From contig NZ_CP137734.1 of NCBI RefSeq assembly GCF_033406955.1, positions 3,286,001 through 3,350,000 of the forward strand: DNA of 64,000 bases, read 5' to 3'. The notes beneath the pieces were generated by a model. It worked only from the letters and a program-made list of their open reading frames with translations, made no database searches and had not been told where the DNA came from. The translations under genes and the position numbers were made by a program. Origin of the DNA: Streptomyces violaceoruber. Lineage in GTDB: Bacteria; Actinomycetota; Actinomycetes; Streptomycetales; Streptomycetaceae. This document shows positions 51,719 to 60,372 of this stretch, piece by piece; within the stretch, counting starts at the first letter, position 1, and every line of letters starts with the position of its first letter.

Positions 51719-51857
51719 CACTGCCAGCCGCCTCTCGCCGCGCGTGCCCAGACCCCCCACCAGACCATACGTACGGCACGGCGGTCCGGCTCAACCCTCG
51801 GCGCCCGGATTCCCGGCACCGGTCTCGACAGGCCGGCGACCGGAGGCGGGTGGGGTG

Positions 51858-53153
51858 TCAGTCCGTCACGTCGATCGCGTACCGGTTGGTCTCCACGCCC
51901 GCGCCCGTGACGACCTGGACGTCCACCCGGCCCGGTTCCACGTCCGCCGGGACGGGGACCGTCAGCAGGTCGTCCGTGGGGTTGCTGAAGCCGCCCGTCA
52001 CCGGCACCAGGGGGACGTGGACGTTCACCGCGCCGATGCGGACGACCATGCGGGACAGCCGGTCCGCCCGCTGGGCACCCGGCGGCACGAAGCCCGCCCC
52101 GCGGATCTCGATGTCGTCGCCCGTGCGGATCGGCGCGTCCAGGTCACCGGCCTCGCGCGCCCGGACCACGGAGAGGATCACCGGCCGGCCGCCCTCGGCG
52201 TACTTCCCGGCCACGTAGGTCGCCGCCGACACCAGCACCACCACCGCGAGCCCCCAGGGCAGGTCCGGCAGTTGCTCCGGGCGCCGGGCCAGCCGCACCG
52301 CCGCAAAGACCAGGGCCACTGTGCTGATCACGACGTACTGGATGTCGGCGAAGGTCCCGCGGCCCGCGTCGTCCGTCAGCAGGTCGGAGGCGCGCGGCCG
52401 GTCGGCGCGTACCTTCTGCAGCCGCTGTCCCAGCACCCTGAGGCCGACCACCCGCCGTACCAGGACCGCGATCCCGCAGACCACCGCGAGCACGGTCACC
52501 GCGCCGGTGCCGCGGCCGAGTTCGAGACCGGAGATCAGCGCGTCCCGCCGGCCGTGCCCCGAGGCGACGGCCAGTTGCCCGGCGAGCACCAGCACGGCGT
52601 AGGCGACGAAGAGGACCCAGGCGGCCGCCACGGCACGGGAGGTGGACAGGCGGTTGTCCTCGCCGATGACCGGGGCCAGCGCGCCGCCCCGGGCCCGGTG
52701 GAACCAGGACGCCGCCGTCAGCGCGCCGGCCACCACCAGCGCCGCCGCGAGTCCGGCGGTGCGCGCGGCGGACCAGCCGGTGCCGACCGCGGTGAGCGAC
52801 TGCCCGAGCAGCAGCAGGACGACAGCGGCCCACACGACGGCCGCCGTACGGCGGCCCAGCGCCGCGAGCCACGCGTCGCCCTCGGCACGGCCGCGTTCGG
52901 CGACGGCCTCCGCGGACTGGGTCAGCTCCTCCGAGACCCACTGGCGGGAGGCGGAGGCCGAGTGGGCCACCGCGGCGGGCAGCCCCTGACCGGCCGCGAA
53001 CTCGTCCCGCCGCAGCAGGAAGGCGGCGACCGCCCGGCGGTGTCCCTCGCGGGCGCCGTGCGGGCAGTCCCCGCAGGTGCAGCCACCGCCGTGCGCCGCC
53101 TCGTACGCGTCCCTGTCCGAGCCGCTTCCGCGTCTCGCCTCCTGCACCGCCAC
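51858..53153 (-). CDS. Multi-pass membrane protein with Cys-rich N-terminus and Ig-like C-terminus
   Basis: 431 aa, start MAVQEARRGSGSDRDAYEAA. Near residues 23-31 is a compact CTCGDCPHG cluster that could bind a metal or FeS centre. Hydrophobic segments follow (AAVVWAAVVLLLLGQSLTAV, AGLAAALVVAGALTAASW, AAAWVLFVAYAVLVLAGQLA, AVTVLAVVCGIAVLVRRVVG, GLAVVVLVSAATYVAGKYA), so about six helices. The last ~100 residues form a beta-rich domain (DDIEIRGAGFVPPGAQRADR, VPVPADVEPGRVDVQVVTGA) resembling IPT/Ig-type folds. I do not recognise the family. It stands alone, 139 nt from the DoxX gene. Confidence 0.8.
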   Translation of the reverse strand: MAVQEARRGSGSDRDAYEAAHGGGCTCGDCPHGAREGHRRAVAAFLLRRDEFAAGQGLPAAVAHSASASRQWVSEELTQSAEAVAERGRAEGDAWLAALGRRTAAVVWAAVVLLLLGQSLTAVGTGWSAARTAGLAAALVVAGALTAASWFHRARGGALAPVIGEDNRLSTSRAVAAAWVLFVAYAVLVLAGQLAVASGHGRRDALISGLELGRGTGAVTVLAVVCGIAVLVRRVVGLRVLGQRLQKVRADRPRASDLLTDDAGRGTFADIQYVVISTVALVFAAVRLARRPEQLPDLPWGLAVVVLVSAATYVAGKYAEGGRPVILSVVRAREAGDLDAPIRTGDDIEIRGAGFVPPGAQRADRLSRMVVRIGAVNVHVPLVPVTGGFSNPTDDLLTVPVPADVEPGRVDVQVVTGAGVETNRYAIDVTD

Positions 53154-53315
53154 GCCCGACGCCCGCCTTCCCGCACCCGCTAAGTCCCTTGGAACGACAG
53201 CGAATTGTGCCGTATCCCGCCTCGCGCCCGCGCGCTGCCCCGCTCAACGTCTGCTCAGCGCGGGTGATGCCCGGATCGCCGTGTTGACGGCCGCCCCGGG
53301 CCGCCTCGGACGCGG

Positions 53316-54119
53316 TCAGTCGAACAGGTCCGGTTCGCGTCGGGTGACCTCCTGCCACAGGGGCTGGTAGTTGATCCACGCCACCAGGTCGCCGCCGAGC
53401 TGTTCCCGGGTCGCCACGGCCTGCCGGTGGCCGATCGGCACCGGCCGCCCCGCCGCCTTCGCCAGCAGCTGCACCTGGCAGGACCGCTCCAGCGACAGGA
53501 ACCACCAGGCCGCCGCGTCCACGGAGTCGCCGACCGTCAGCAGCCCGTGGTTGCGCAGCACGAGCGCCTTGCCGGAGCCGAGCACCCCCGCGATGCGCCG
53601 CCCCTCCTCGGCGTCGACGGCGACGCCCGAGTAGGAGTCGTACAGGGCGTGGTCCTCGTAGAAGGCGCAGCTCTCCTGCGTGATCGGTTCGAGGGGCTCA
53701 CCGAGGGCCGACAGCGCGCGCCCGTGCACCGAGTGGCAGTGGGCGACCGCGACCACGTCCGGACGGGCGGCGTGGACCTGGGAGTGCACCGTGAAGGCGG
53801 CCTGGTTGACGTGGTGGCCGCCCTCCACCACCTGTCCCTCGGAGTTGACCAGCACCAGATCGCTCACCGTGATGTGCGCGAAGGGCACGCCGAAGGGGTT
53901 GACCCAGAAGCAGTCGGTGTACTGGGGGTCGCGGACCGTGATGTGACCGGAGACCCCGTCCTCGAACCCCTGGCGCCCGAAGAGGCGCAGCGCGCCCGCG
54001 AGCCGCTCCTTGCGGTGCCGGCGTTCGTCCTCGACCGAGTCGTGCCTGGGCGGCATCGCGAACCGCAGCCGGTCGGTGGGCAGCGGCGGGGGCTCGGCGG
54101 CCCCGGGCGTCCCGTGCAT
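53316..54119 (-). CDS. Class II aldolase/adducin-type protein
   Basis: 267 aa. The metal site is visible: VVAVAHCHSVHGRALSALGE (His-x-His) and LVLRNHGLLTVGDSVDAAAW with the third His, plus RLFGRQGFEDGVSGHITVRD and FWVNPFGVPFAHITVSDLVL. It has the right length for a zinc-dependent class II aldolase such as a fuculose-phosphate aldolase relative; a sugar substrate cannot be named. The first ~22 residues are Pro-rich and MPPRHDSVEDE could be the true start. It is transcribed alone, divergent from the PNPOx-like gene. Confidence 0.87.
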   Translation of the reverse strand: MHGTPGAAEPPPLPTDRLRFAMPPRHDSVEDERRHRKERLAGALRLFGRQGFEDGVSGHITVRDPQYTDCFWVNPFGVPFAHITVSDLVLVNSEGQVVEGGHHVNQAAFTVHSQVHAARPDVVAVAHCHSVHGRALSALGEPLEPITQESCAFYEDHALYDSYSGVAVDAEEGRRIAGVLGSGKALVLRNHGLLTVGDSVDAAAWWFLSLERSCQVQLLAKAAGRPVPIGHRQAVATREQLGGDLVAWINYQPLWQEVTRREPDLFD

Positions 54120-54246
54120 GTGTTCTCTGTCCTTCGGCGCCGGATGTGCCCTACGTGCCGGAAGTTACCGGCGGTGCGGCCGGGAGGACAGGGTCGGGGG
54201 CCAATACGCGACAGAGGATGTCGGTTTTGGCGTTCACACTCGGCGT

Positions 54247-54732
54247 ATGACTTCAGGCTCCCCTGTGAACTGGGCCGGTTTCGCCGCCGCCGAACCGGGC
54301 CTGGCCGGCACCGTCGAGGCACGCTTCGGCGCGTACCCGCACCACGTGCTCGCCACCCTCCGCAAGGACGGTTCGCCCCGCACCGCCGGACTGGAGGTGC
54401 GGTTCCTCACCGGCGAGCTGTGGCTCGGCATGATGCCGGACTCGCTGAAGGCGCTCGACCTGCGCCGCGATCCGCGCTTCGCCCTCCAGGCGAACCCGGG
54501 GGACGGCACCGGCATGGGCGGCGGGGACGTGCGGATCGCCGGCCGGGCGGTCGAGGTCGAGGACCCGCGGACCAAGGCCGGATACGTGCGAGAGGTGGAA
54601 CCGCCGGAGCCGTTCCACCTCTTCCGCACCGAGCTGACGGAGGTCGTGCGCACCCGCGTCGAGGACGACAAGTACCTCGTCGTCGAGATCTGGCAGCCCG
54701 GCAGGCCCCTGCGCACCGTCAGACGCGCCTGA
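54247..54732 (+). CDS. Pyridoxamine-5'-phosphate-oxidase-like flavin-binding protein
   Basis: 161 aa from ATG 54247. The split-barrel pattern is visible: EARFGAYPHHVLATLRKDGS, PRTAGLEVRFLTGELWLGMM, KALDLRRDPRFALQANPG, GDVRIAGRAVEVED and a C-terminal FHLFRTELTEVVRTRVEDDK. Such proteins bind FMN or F420 and are usually uncharacterised reductases in actinobacteria. There is no ribosome-binding site, and CACACT (54235-54240) would place the transcription start at or next to the ATG, so the mRNA is probably leaderless. Its end lies 3 nt from the convergent guaA stop. Confidence 0.85.
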   Translation: MTSGSPVNWAGFAAAEPGLAGTVEARFGAYPHHVLATLRKDGSPRTAGLEVRFLTGELWLGMMPDSLKALDLRRDPRFALQANPGDGTGMGGGDVRIAGRAVEVEDPRTKAGYVREVEPPEPFHLFRTELTEVVRTRVEDDKYLVVEIWQPGRPLRTVRRA

Positions 54733-54735
54733 GGG

Positions 54736-56316
54736 TCACTCCCACTCGATCGTGCCCGGGGGTTTCGAGGTCACGTCGAGGACGACGCGGTTGACGTCCG
54801 TGACCTCGTTGGTGATCCGGGTCGAGATCTTGGAGAGCACCTCGTACGGCAGCCGGGACCAGTCGGCCGTCATGGCGTCCTCGGACGAGACCGGCCGCAG
54901 GACGATCGGGTGGCCGTAGGTGCGGCCGTCGCCCTGGACGCCGACGGAGCGGACGTCCGCGAGCAGCACCACCGGGCACTGCCAGATGTCGCGGTCGAGG
55001 CCGGCCGCGGTCAGCTCCTCGCGGGCGATGGCGTCGGCCTCGCGCAGCAGGTCGAGCCGCTCCTTGGTGACCTCGCCGACGATCCGGATGCCGAGGCCCG
55101 GGCCCGGGAACGGCTGGCGCTGGACGATCTCGTCCGGCAGGCCCAGCTCCTGGCCGACCATCCGGACCTCGTCCTTGAACAGCTGGCGCAGCGGCTCGAC
55201 CAGCTCGAACTCGATGTCGTCCGGGAGCCCGCCCACGTTGTGGTGGGACTTGATGTTGGCGGTGCCGGTGCCGCCGCCGGACTCGACGACGTCCGGGTAG
55301 AGCGTGCCCTGCACCAGGAAGGCGACCTCCGGGCCGTCCTCCCGCATGATCTCCAGCTGGGCCTGCTCGAAGACCCGGATGAACTCGCGGCCGATGATCT
55401 TCCGCTTCTGCTCGGGGTCGGACACCCCGGCCAGCGCGCCCAGGAACCGCTCACTGGCGTCCACGACCTTCAGCTGCACGCCGGTCGCGGCGACGAAGTC
55501 CTTCTCGACCTGCTCGGTCTCGCCCTTGCGCATCAGGCCGTGGTCGACGTAGACGCAGGTCAGCTGGGAGCCGATGGCCTTCTGGACGAGCGCGGCGGCC
55601 ACCGCGGAGTCCACGCCGCCGGACAGCCCGCAGATGGCGCGCCTGTCGCCGACCTGCGCGCGGATGGCCGCGACCTGCTCCTCGATGACGTTGCCCGTGG
55701 TCCAGTCGGGGCTCAGGCCCGCGCCCCGGTACAGGAAGTGCTCCAGCACCTGCTGGCCGTGCGTGGAGTGCATGACCTCGGGGTGGTACTGGACGCCGTA
55801 GAGCTTCTTCTCGTCGTTCTCGAAGGCGGCGACCGGGACGACGTCCGTGGAGCCGGTGACGGTGAAGCCCTCGGGGGCGGCGGAGCAGGCGTCGCCGTGC
55901 GACATCCACACCGACTGCTCGGCCGGGGTGCCCTCGAAGAGGGTGGAGGACGGCTTGGAGACGGCCAGTTCGGTGCGGCCGTACTCGCGGGCGCCGGAGT
56001 TGTCGACGGTGCCGCCGAGGGTCTGCGCCATCAGCTGGAAGCCGTAGCACATGCCGAAGACGGGGACGCCGGCCTCGAACAGGGAGCGGTCGAGGGTGGG
56101 GGCGCCCGCCTCGTACACCGACGAGGGGCCGCCGGAGAGGATGATGGCCGCCGGGTTCTTGGCGAGGATCTCCTCGACCGGCATGGAGCTCGGCACGATC
56201 TCGCTGTAGACCCGCGCCTCGCGGACACGACGGGCGATGAGCTGGGCGTACTGCGCGCCGAAGTCGACGACCAGGACGGTGTCGGGGGCGGCGGCAGCGG
56301 GAGTCGCTGATGACAC
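54736..56316 (-). CDS. guaA: GMP synthase (glutamine-hydrolysing)
   Basis: 526 aa, converts XMP to GMP with glutamine as nitrogen donor. The class I amidotransferase domain (residues about 12-205) has [33 protein letters not shown] with the nucleophilic Cys, and [14 protein letters not shown] with the His/Glu pair. The synthetase part has the PP-loop [75 protein letters not shown], and ends [10 protein letters not shown]. Length is normal. Confidence 0.97.
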   Translation of the reverse strand: MSSATPAAAAPDTVLVVDFGAQYAQLIARRVREARVYSEIVPSSMPVEEILAKNPAAIILSGGPSSVYEAGAPTLDRSLFEAGVPVFGMCYGFQLMAQTLGGTVDNSGAREYGRTELAVSKPSSTLFEGTPAEQSVWMSHGDACSAAPEGFTVTGSTDVVPVAAFENDEKKLYGVQYHPEVMHSTHGQQVLEHFLYRGAGLSPDWTTGNVIEEQVAAIRAQVGDRRAICGLSGGVDSAVAAALVQKAIGSQLTCVYVDHGLMRKGETEQVEKDFVAATGVQLKVVDASERFLGALAGVSDPEQKRKIIGREFIRVFEQAQLEIMREDGPEVAFLVQGTLYPDVVESGGGTGTANIKSHHNVGGLPDDIEFELVEPLRQLFKDEVRMVGQELGLPDEIVQRQPFPGPGLGIRIVGEVTKERLDLLREADAIAREELTAAGLDRDIWQCPVVLLADVRSVGVQGDGRTYGHPIVLRPVSSEDAMTADWSRLPYEVLSKISTRITNEVTDVNRVVLDVTSKPPGTIEWE

Positions 56317-56464
56317 GGGGTGCCTTCCGGCGGGTCGGGCGGGGGGCTTGTGCTCCCGATTCTACCGAGCGGGGAAGGTGGCCCGGCCCCGCAGTCGGCC
56401 TCGGCCGTCGACCCTGCCGGCGCCCCTCCCCGGTCCTGCCCCGAGTCTCACCATGCGAACCGGC

Positions 56465-56493
56465 TTGGACACCGACCGTCGCGGGGGCATACT
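56465..56493 (+). promoter_or_regulatory. Promoter of the chorismate mutase leader
   Basis: TTGGAC (56465-56470), exactly 17 nt, CATACT (56488-56493). The start point predicted 6-7 nt on falls on the A of the leader-peptide ATG (56500), so the transcript should be leaderless. Confidence 0.75.
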
Positions 56494-56499
56494 GGGCGC

Positions 56500-56571
56500 A
56501 TGCTCAAGCACCAGGCGTTCCTGTTTACCTATGGCAACCGGCCCACCGGCTGCCATGGTCGTGCTGCTTGA
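56500..56571 (+). CDS. Phe/Tyr-containing leader peptide of the chorismate mutase attenuator
   Basis: A 23-aa open frame, MLKHQAFLFTYGNRPTGCHG then RAA and TGA. Residues 7-11 are Phe-Leu-Phe-Thr-Tyr, coded TTC CTG TTT ACC TAT. A stalled ribosome there would sit just before the GGCAACCGG/CCGGCTGCC hairpin (about 56533-56554). The stop region TGCTTGAGCA (56565-56574) is an exact complement of the first codons (56501-56510). It precedes a terminator and the gene for an enzyme leading to Phe and Tyr, which is the classical arrangement for ribosome-mediated attenuation. No ribosome-binding site is present, consistent with a leaderless start. Confidence 0.72.
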   Translation: MLKHQAFLFTYGNRPTGCHGRAA

Positions 56572-56590
56572 GCAACTGACAAGCGACTTC

Positions 56591-56627
56591 CCAGGCGCCC
56601 CGGGCCGACAAGGTCCGGGGCGCCTGG
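56591..56627 (+). terminator. Attenuator terminator before chorismate mutase gene
   Basis: A perfect 13-bp stem CCAGGCGCCCCGG with 56615-56627, an 11-nt loop, then CGTTTGC. It lies between the leader peptide and the chorismate mutase gene, 57 nt before the latter. Confidence 0.82.
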
Positions 56628-56684
56628 CGTTTGCGGACCGTGCCGGTCCGGGGTGCCGCCACCCTTCGGCGAGGAGCCACCGAC

Positions 56685-56972
56685 ATGACCGTCACCGCAG
56701 CAGACAAGACCGGCGCCCGCACCCCCGAGGCCGCCGACGTGATCACCGGCGCCCGGGAGCGGATCGACGCCCTGGACGACCGGATCATCGGGCTGATCCA
56801 GGAACGGATGGCCGTCTCCGCGGTCATCCAGGATGCGCGGATCACCTCCGGCGGCCGCCGCGTGAACCTCTCCCGCGAGATGGAGGTGCTGGACCACTAC
56901 CGGGAGGCGCTGGGCAAGCCGGGCACGGCGCTGGCGATGACGATGCTGGAGCTGTGCCGCGGGCAGGTGTGA
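56685..56972 (+). CDS. Chorismate mutase (AroQ class)
   Basis: 95 aa from ATG 56685 (MTVTAADKTGARTPEAADVI), with GAGGAG 8 nt upstream. The all-helical AroQ pattern is seen in ARERIDALDDRIIGLIQERM, AVSAVIQDARITSGGRRVNL, SREMEVLDHYREALGKPGTA and MTMLELCRGQV, with the expected Arg, Lys/Arg and Glu/Gln positions. It rearranges chorismate to prephenate, the branch point to Phe and Tyr. It is transcribed alone from an attenuated promoter; that regulation supports a biosynthetic rather than secreted role, as does the lack of a signal peptide. Confidence 0.92.
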   Translation: MTVTAADKTGARTPEAADVITGARERIDALDDRIIGLIQERMAVSAVIQDARITSGGRRVNLSREMEVLDHYREALGKPGTALAMTMLELCRGQV

Positions 56973-57328
56973 GAGCCGCGGCGCGGCCGGGGGGTCGCAT
57001 CTGAGTTCGGACTCCTTCTCACCCGTACGGCGCGTGACCGGCACGCGAGCGGCTTCGTTGGTCCCGGTGTCCGCGTCAGCCAGGGGCGGGCCCGAAAGAA
57101 CCACGCGTGGCTCGCTGGAGCGATGAGGCGTACGGATCGTGCCGTGCGTCGTGGGACCTCGCTCCAGGAAGTGACCGGACGGCAGGGGACAGCAGCCCGG
57201 TCACCCATGAGAACGGCCGGCTCCGGGGACGCCCGGGGCCGGCCGACGGAACGGGTAGTGACGCAGGACACATAAGGATTCTGTGAATACGGAGACAACC
57301 CTTCACAGGTTCCAGTGATCAAACGGGC
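56973..57328. other. Gap between chorismate mutase and LAXTG-protein genes
   Basis: A 356-bp gap with a GC hairpin (57215-57244, listed) and a dyad CTGTGAA...TTCACAG (57281-57308) before the next gene. AAGGAT (57275-57280) could be part of a -10. No gene is recognised. Confidence 0.4.
57215..57244 (+). terminator. GC hairpin downstream of chorismate mutase gene
   Basis: GGCCGGCTCCGGG (57215-57227) pairs with 57232-57244 with one G-T pair and a 4-nt loop; probably ends chorismate mutase transcription. Confidence 0.65.
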
Positions 57329-58345
57329 ATGAAGCTTCGTCGCGCCCTGGCCGCAGCCGCCGCCACGGCAGTGATCTGCCCCGTCGCCCTGCTCGCGGCC
57401 CCGGCCGCCTCCGCGAGCGGCGGTCCGTCGCCGTCCCCGTCCGCCTCCTCGGACAGCGCACCGTCCCAGGGCGGGTCGACGAGCGTGACCTCGCCCGCCC
57501 CGAGCGACTCGACGAGCCCGTCCTCGAGTTCCTCCGCCTCCCCGACCTCCCCGCTCTCCCCGAGCACGACGGGCGAGGGCACCCCCGCCCCCGACGACAC
57601 GCAGGCGACCACGTCCGCCCCCGCGAACCCCTCGCCGAGCACCTCCCGGCCGGAGGAGACCGCGAGCCCGGCGCCCGAGCCGTCCGTGTGCGAGGACACC
57701 AAGGTCGACGTCGGCATCGAGGGCCTGCCCGGCGAGATCGCGGCGGGCAGCGGCTGGCACGAGTTCTCGCTGAACGTGGCGAACGACTCCGGCTCCACGC
57801 TGCAGAACCTCGAGTACCTGGCCGGCGCCTCCGCCGACCGCGACGGCGAGAAGCTGTTCGAGAGCAAGAAGGTCGGTCTCCAGGCCTGGAACCCCGAGGA
57901 CAGGACCTGGGAGGACCTCGACGAGCTCGGCTACGCGGTGGGCTACATCGGGTACACCGACGAGCTGGCGCCCGACTACGAGGTCGCCGTCCCCATGCGG
58001 ATCAACGTGCGGGTCGACGCACCCGTCGGCGCCGGATTCACGCTCGGCGCGACGATCTACGGCGACGCGGACGGCGAGTGCACCGGCTTCGGCGACGTCG
58101 CCTACAGGTTCAGGATCGTGGCCCCCGGCACGGACACGGACGGCACCCGGCCGCAGGAGGGCGGCAAGGCGCCCGTGACCGTCCGGAAGCCGGCCGCCGG
58201 CACCCCGGAGGTCACCGGGAGCCTCGCCGCGACCGGCTCCAGCTCGGCGCTGCCGGTGATCGGCCTCGTCGGCGGGCTCGCCGTGGTGGTCGGCGGCGGT
58301 GCGGTGTTCGTGGTCCGGCGGCGCAGGGCCGGCTCGGACACGTGA
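57329..58345 (+). CDS. LAXTG sortase-anchored surface protein
   Basis: 338 aa. Signal peptide MKLRRALAAAAATAVICPVA with cleavage near ASASGG, then about 85 residues of Ser/Thr/Pro linker. A beta-type domain with a Cys pair follows (CEDTKVDVGIEGLPGEIAAG, GWHEFSLNVANDSGSTLQNL, YGDADGECTGFGDVAYRF). The C-terminus is a full sorting signal: LAATG (299-303), a hydrophobic stretch (LPVIGLVGGLAVVVGGGAVF) and RRRRAGSDT. LAXTG is the motif of class-E sortases in Streptomyces, so it should be joined to the peptidoglycan. The function of the outer domain is unknown. A hairpin follows. Confidence 0.9.
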   Translation: MKLRRALAAAAATAVICPVALLAAPAASASGGPSPSPSASSDSAPSQGGSTSVTSPAPSDSTSPSSSSSASPTSPLSPSTTGEGTPAPDDTQATTSAPANPSPSTSRPEETASPAPEPSVCEDTKVDVGIEGLPGEIAAGSGWHEFSLNVANDSGSTLQNLEYLAGASADRDGEKLFESKKVGLQAWNPEDRTWEDLDELGYAVGYIGYTDELAPDYEVAVPMRINVRVDAPVGAGFTLGATIYGDADGECTGFGDVAYRFRIVAPGTDTDGTRPQEGGKAPVTVRKPAAGTPEVTGSLAATGSSSALPVIGLVGGLAVVVGGGAVFVVRRRRAGSDT

Positions 58346-58383
58346 CGCTCACGCTCGCCGGAGCGGCGTGACACAGGCTGGGT

Positions 58384-58421
58384 GAGGGGGACCCGCGCTC
58401 GGAGGGGGGTGCGGGTCCTCT
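58384..58421. terminator. Terminator between LAXTG-protein and GMC oxidoreductase genes
   Basis: GAGGGGGACCCGC (58384-58396) pairs imperfectly with GCGGGTCCTC (58411-58420) around a 14-nt loop; convergent genes flank it. Confidence 0.6.
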
Positions 58422-58463
58422 TCGCCTTCTCGTGCCCGGGGAGCGGCTGCTCCGTTGTGGCCG

Positions 58464-60272
58464 CTACTTCTTCGGCGGCACCGTCGGCATCTCCACGAAC
58501 GGCAGGCGCAGCGCGCCGAAGGCCCGCTCCGGGACGGCCGGCGACCGGGGCGCGACGGCGGCCACCCGCTCGTACCCGGCGCCCTGCGCGGGGCGCGGGT
58601 CGCTCTCGCCCTTGTTGGGCCAGTACGACATCGCCCGCTCGGCCTGCGCCGTGATGGTCAGGGACGGATTGACGCCGAGGTTGGCCGAGACGGCGGCGCC
58701 GTCGACGACCGAGATGCCGGGGTGGCCGTAGAGGCGGTGGTAGGGGTCTATGACGCCGGTCTCCCGGGAGGCGCCTATCGGGCAGCCGCCGAGGAAGTGG
58801 GCGGTGAGCGGGGTGCCCATCAGCTCGCCGACGTTGGAGCCGGCGAAGCCGTTGATCTCGGCGGCGAGTGCGGAGGCACCGTCGGTGGCGGCCTTGATCT
58901 GCTTGGGGTTGGGCGACCCGTGGCCCTGGCGCGCGGTGAGCAGGCCCTTGCCGACGCCGGCCGGTTTGAGGTGCGTGGTCAGGGAGTTGTCCAGGGACTG
59001 CATGACCAGGCCGATGATGGTCCGCTCCGACCACTTGCGGTTGGAGAGCGAACGCAGGACCAGCAGCGGGTGCTTGGCCGCGTGGCCGAGGAAGCCCAGG
59101 ACGCGCGAGGCGCCCGAGGCGGTCTGCCCGGCGTAGGGGACCTGGAGGATGGACAGGCCGCCCATCGAGTTGGAGCCCTTGCCGTAACGGACCGGCTCGA
59201 TGTGGGTGTTGGCGTCCGGGTGGATGGAGGACGTGATGGCGACGCCGCGCGTGAAGTCGGCCCGGGGCTCCCCGGTGGCGCCGCGGTAGCGCCGGTCGTC
59301 GGTCTGGGCGCCGACCAGTGCCTCGGAGTTGGTGCGGGTCAGCTCGCCGAGCACGTCCGACAGGTGGGGGAGCTGGCCGCCCGCCTTCATGCGGTGCAGC
59401 AGGGTCTGGGTGCCGTAGGTGCCGGCGGCCAGGACGACGCGGCGGGCGGTGAAGGTGCGGCCCGCCTGCTGTTTCCCGCGCTTCCCGCGCTTCTTGCGGT
59501 CGGTGGGGAGCGTGGCGACCGCGAAGCCGCCGCGCGAGTCGTCCGTGACGGAGACGGCCGTGGTCATCGGGTGGACGACGGCTCCGGCCTTCTCGGCGAG
59601 GTAGAGGTAGTTCTCGTTGAGGGTGTTCTTCGCACCGTGCCGGCAGCCGGTCATGCACTCGCCGCACTCGTTGCAGGCCTTGCGGTCGGGGCCCGCGCCG
59701 CCGAAGTACGGATCGGGCACCTGCTCGCCCGGCCCGGCCTTCGCCGTGCCGTCGGCGTCCTCGCCGTCGCCGAAGAAGACGCCGACCGGGGCCATGTGGA
59801 AGGTGTCGCCGCAGCCCATTCGCTCGGCGGCGGCCTTCAGGTGCACGTCGGAGGGGGTCATCGTCGGGTTGAGCCGGACCCCGAGCATGCGCCGGGCCTG
59901 GTCGTAGTACGGCGTGAGTTCCTCGTGCCAGTCGGTGATGCCGCGCCACTGGGGGTCGTCGAAGAAGGGCTTCGGCGGCACGTACAGGGTGTTGGCGTAG
60001 TTGAGCGAGCCGCCGCCGACCCCGGCGCCTGCCAGGACCATGACATTCCCGAGCAGGTGGATGCGCTGGATGCCGAACATGCCGAGCTTCGGCGCCCAGA
60101 GGTAGTTCTTCAGGTCCCAGGAGTTCTTGGGCAGCGACTCCCGGGTGAAACGGCGGCCGGCCTCCAGGACGCCGACGCGGTAGCCCTTCTCGGTGAGGCG
60201 GAGGGCGGAGACGGAGCCGCCGAAGCCGGATCCCACGACGAGGACGTCGTAGTCGTATGCATCCTGGGGCAC
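58464..60272 (-). CDS. GMC oxidoreductase with Cys-rich ferredoxin-like motif
   Basis: 602 aa from GTG 60272 (MPQDAYDYDVLVVGSGFGGS), with AGGAG 6 nt upstream; a longer frame lacks support. FAD binding is by GSGFGGSVSALRLTEKG, and MVLAGAGVGGGSLNYANTL is the typical GMC second motif. Around residue 220 is CNECGECMTGCRHGAKN, four spaced cysteines as in 2Fe/4Fe ferredoxin-like segments. The C-terminal GMC domain has HFLGGCPIGASRETGVIDPY and GISVVDGAAVSANLGVNPSL. It resembles the cholesterol-oxidase-like subgroup; the substrate is unknown. It follows the aldehyde dehydrogenase by 100 nt, so an alcohol-to-acid pair is possible. Confidence 0.88.
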   Translation of the reverse strand: MPQDAYDYDVLVVGSGFGGSVSALRLTEKGYRVGVLEAGRRFTRESLPKNSWDLKNYLWAPKLGMFGIQRIHLLGNVMVLAGAGVGGGSLNYANTLYVPPKPFFDDPQWRGITDWHEELTPYYDQARRMLGVRLNPTMTPSDVHLKAAAERMGCGDTFHMAPVGVFFGDGEDADGTAKAGPGEQVPDPYFGGAGPDRKACNECGECMTGCRHGAKNTLNENYLYLAEKAGAVVHPMTTAVSVTDDSRGGFAVATLPTDRKKRGKRGKQQAGRTFTARRVVLAAGTYGTQTLLHRMKAGGQLPHLSDVLGELTRTNSEALVGAQTDDRRYRGATGEPRADFTRGVAITSSIHPDANTHIEPVRYGKGSNSMGGLSILQVPYAGQTASGASRVLGFLGHAAKHPLLVLRSLSNRKWSERTIIGLVMQSLDNSLTTHLKPAGVGKGLLTARQGHGSPNPKQIKAATDGASALAAEINGFAGSNVGELMGTPLTAHFLGGCPIGASRETGVIDPYHRLYGHPGISVVDGAAVSANLGVNPSLTITAQAERAMSYWPNKGESDPRPAQGAGYERVAAVAPRSPAVPERAFGALRLPFVEMPTVPPKK

Positions 60273-60296
60273 GGGGTCTCCTCTTTGAGTGTCGCG

Positions 60297-60366
60297 TGCG
60301 GGTAGTTGGTGGCTGGTCGCGCCCAGGCGGCGGAGCCGCATATCGATACGGCCCCGCGCGCCCCTG
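60297..60366. repeat. Dispersed Streptomyces intergenic repeat
   Basis: GGCTGGTCGCGCCCAGGCGG, AGCCGCATATCGATACGGCC and CCGCGCGCCCCTGCG resemble an element I remember from many Streptomyces intergenic regions. Its function is unclear; it lies between two leftward genes. Confidence 0.55.
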
Positions 60367-60372
60367 CGTCGG

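Noticed and set aside
56310-56579. Longer open frames overlapping the chorismate mutase leader peptide
   Set aside because: They begin upstream of the predicted transcription start and lie in other frames from the Phe/Tyr leader.
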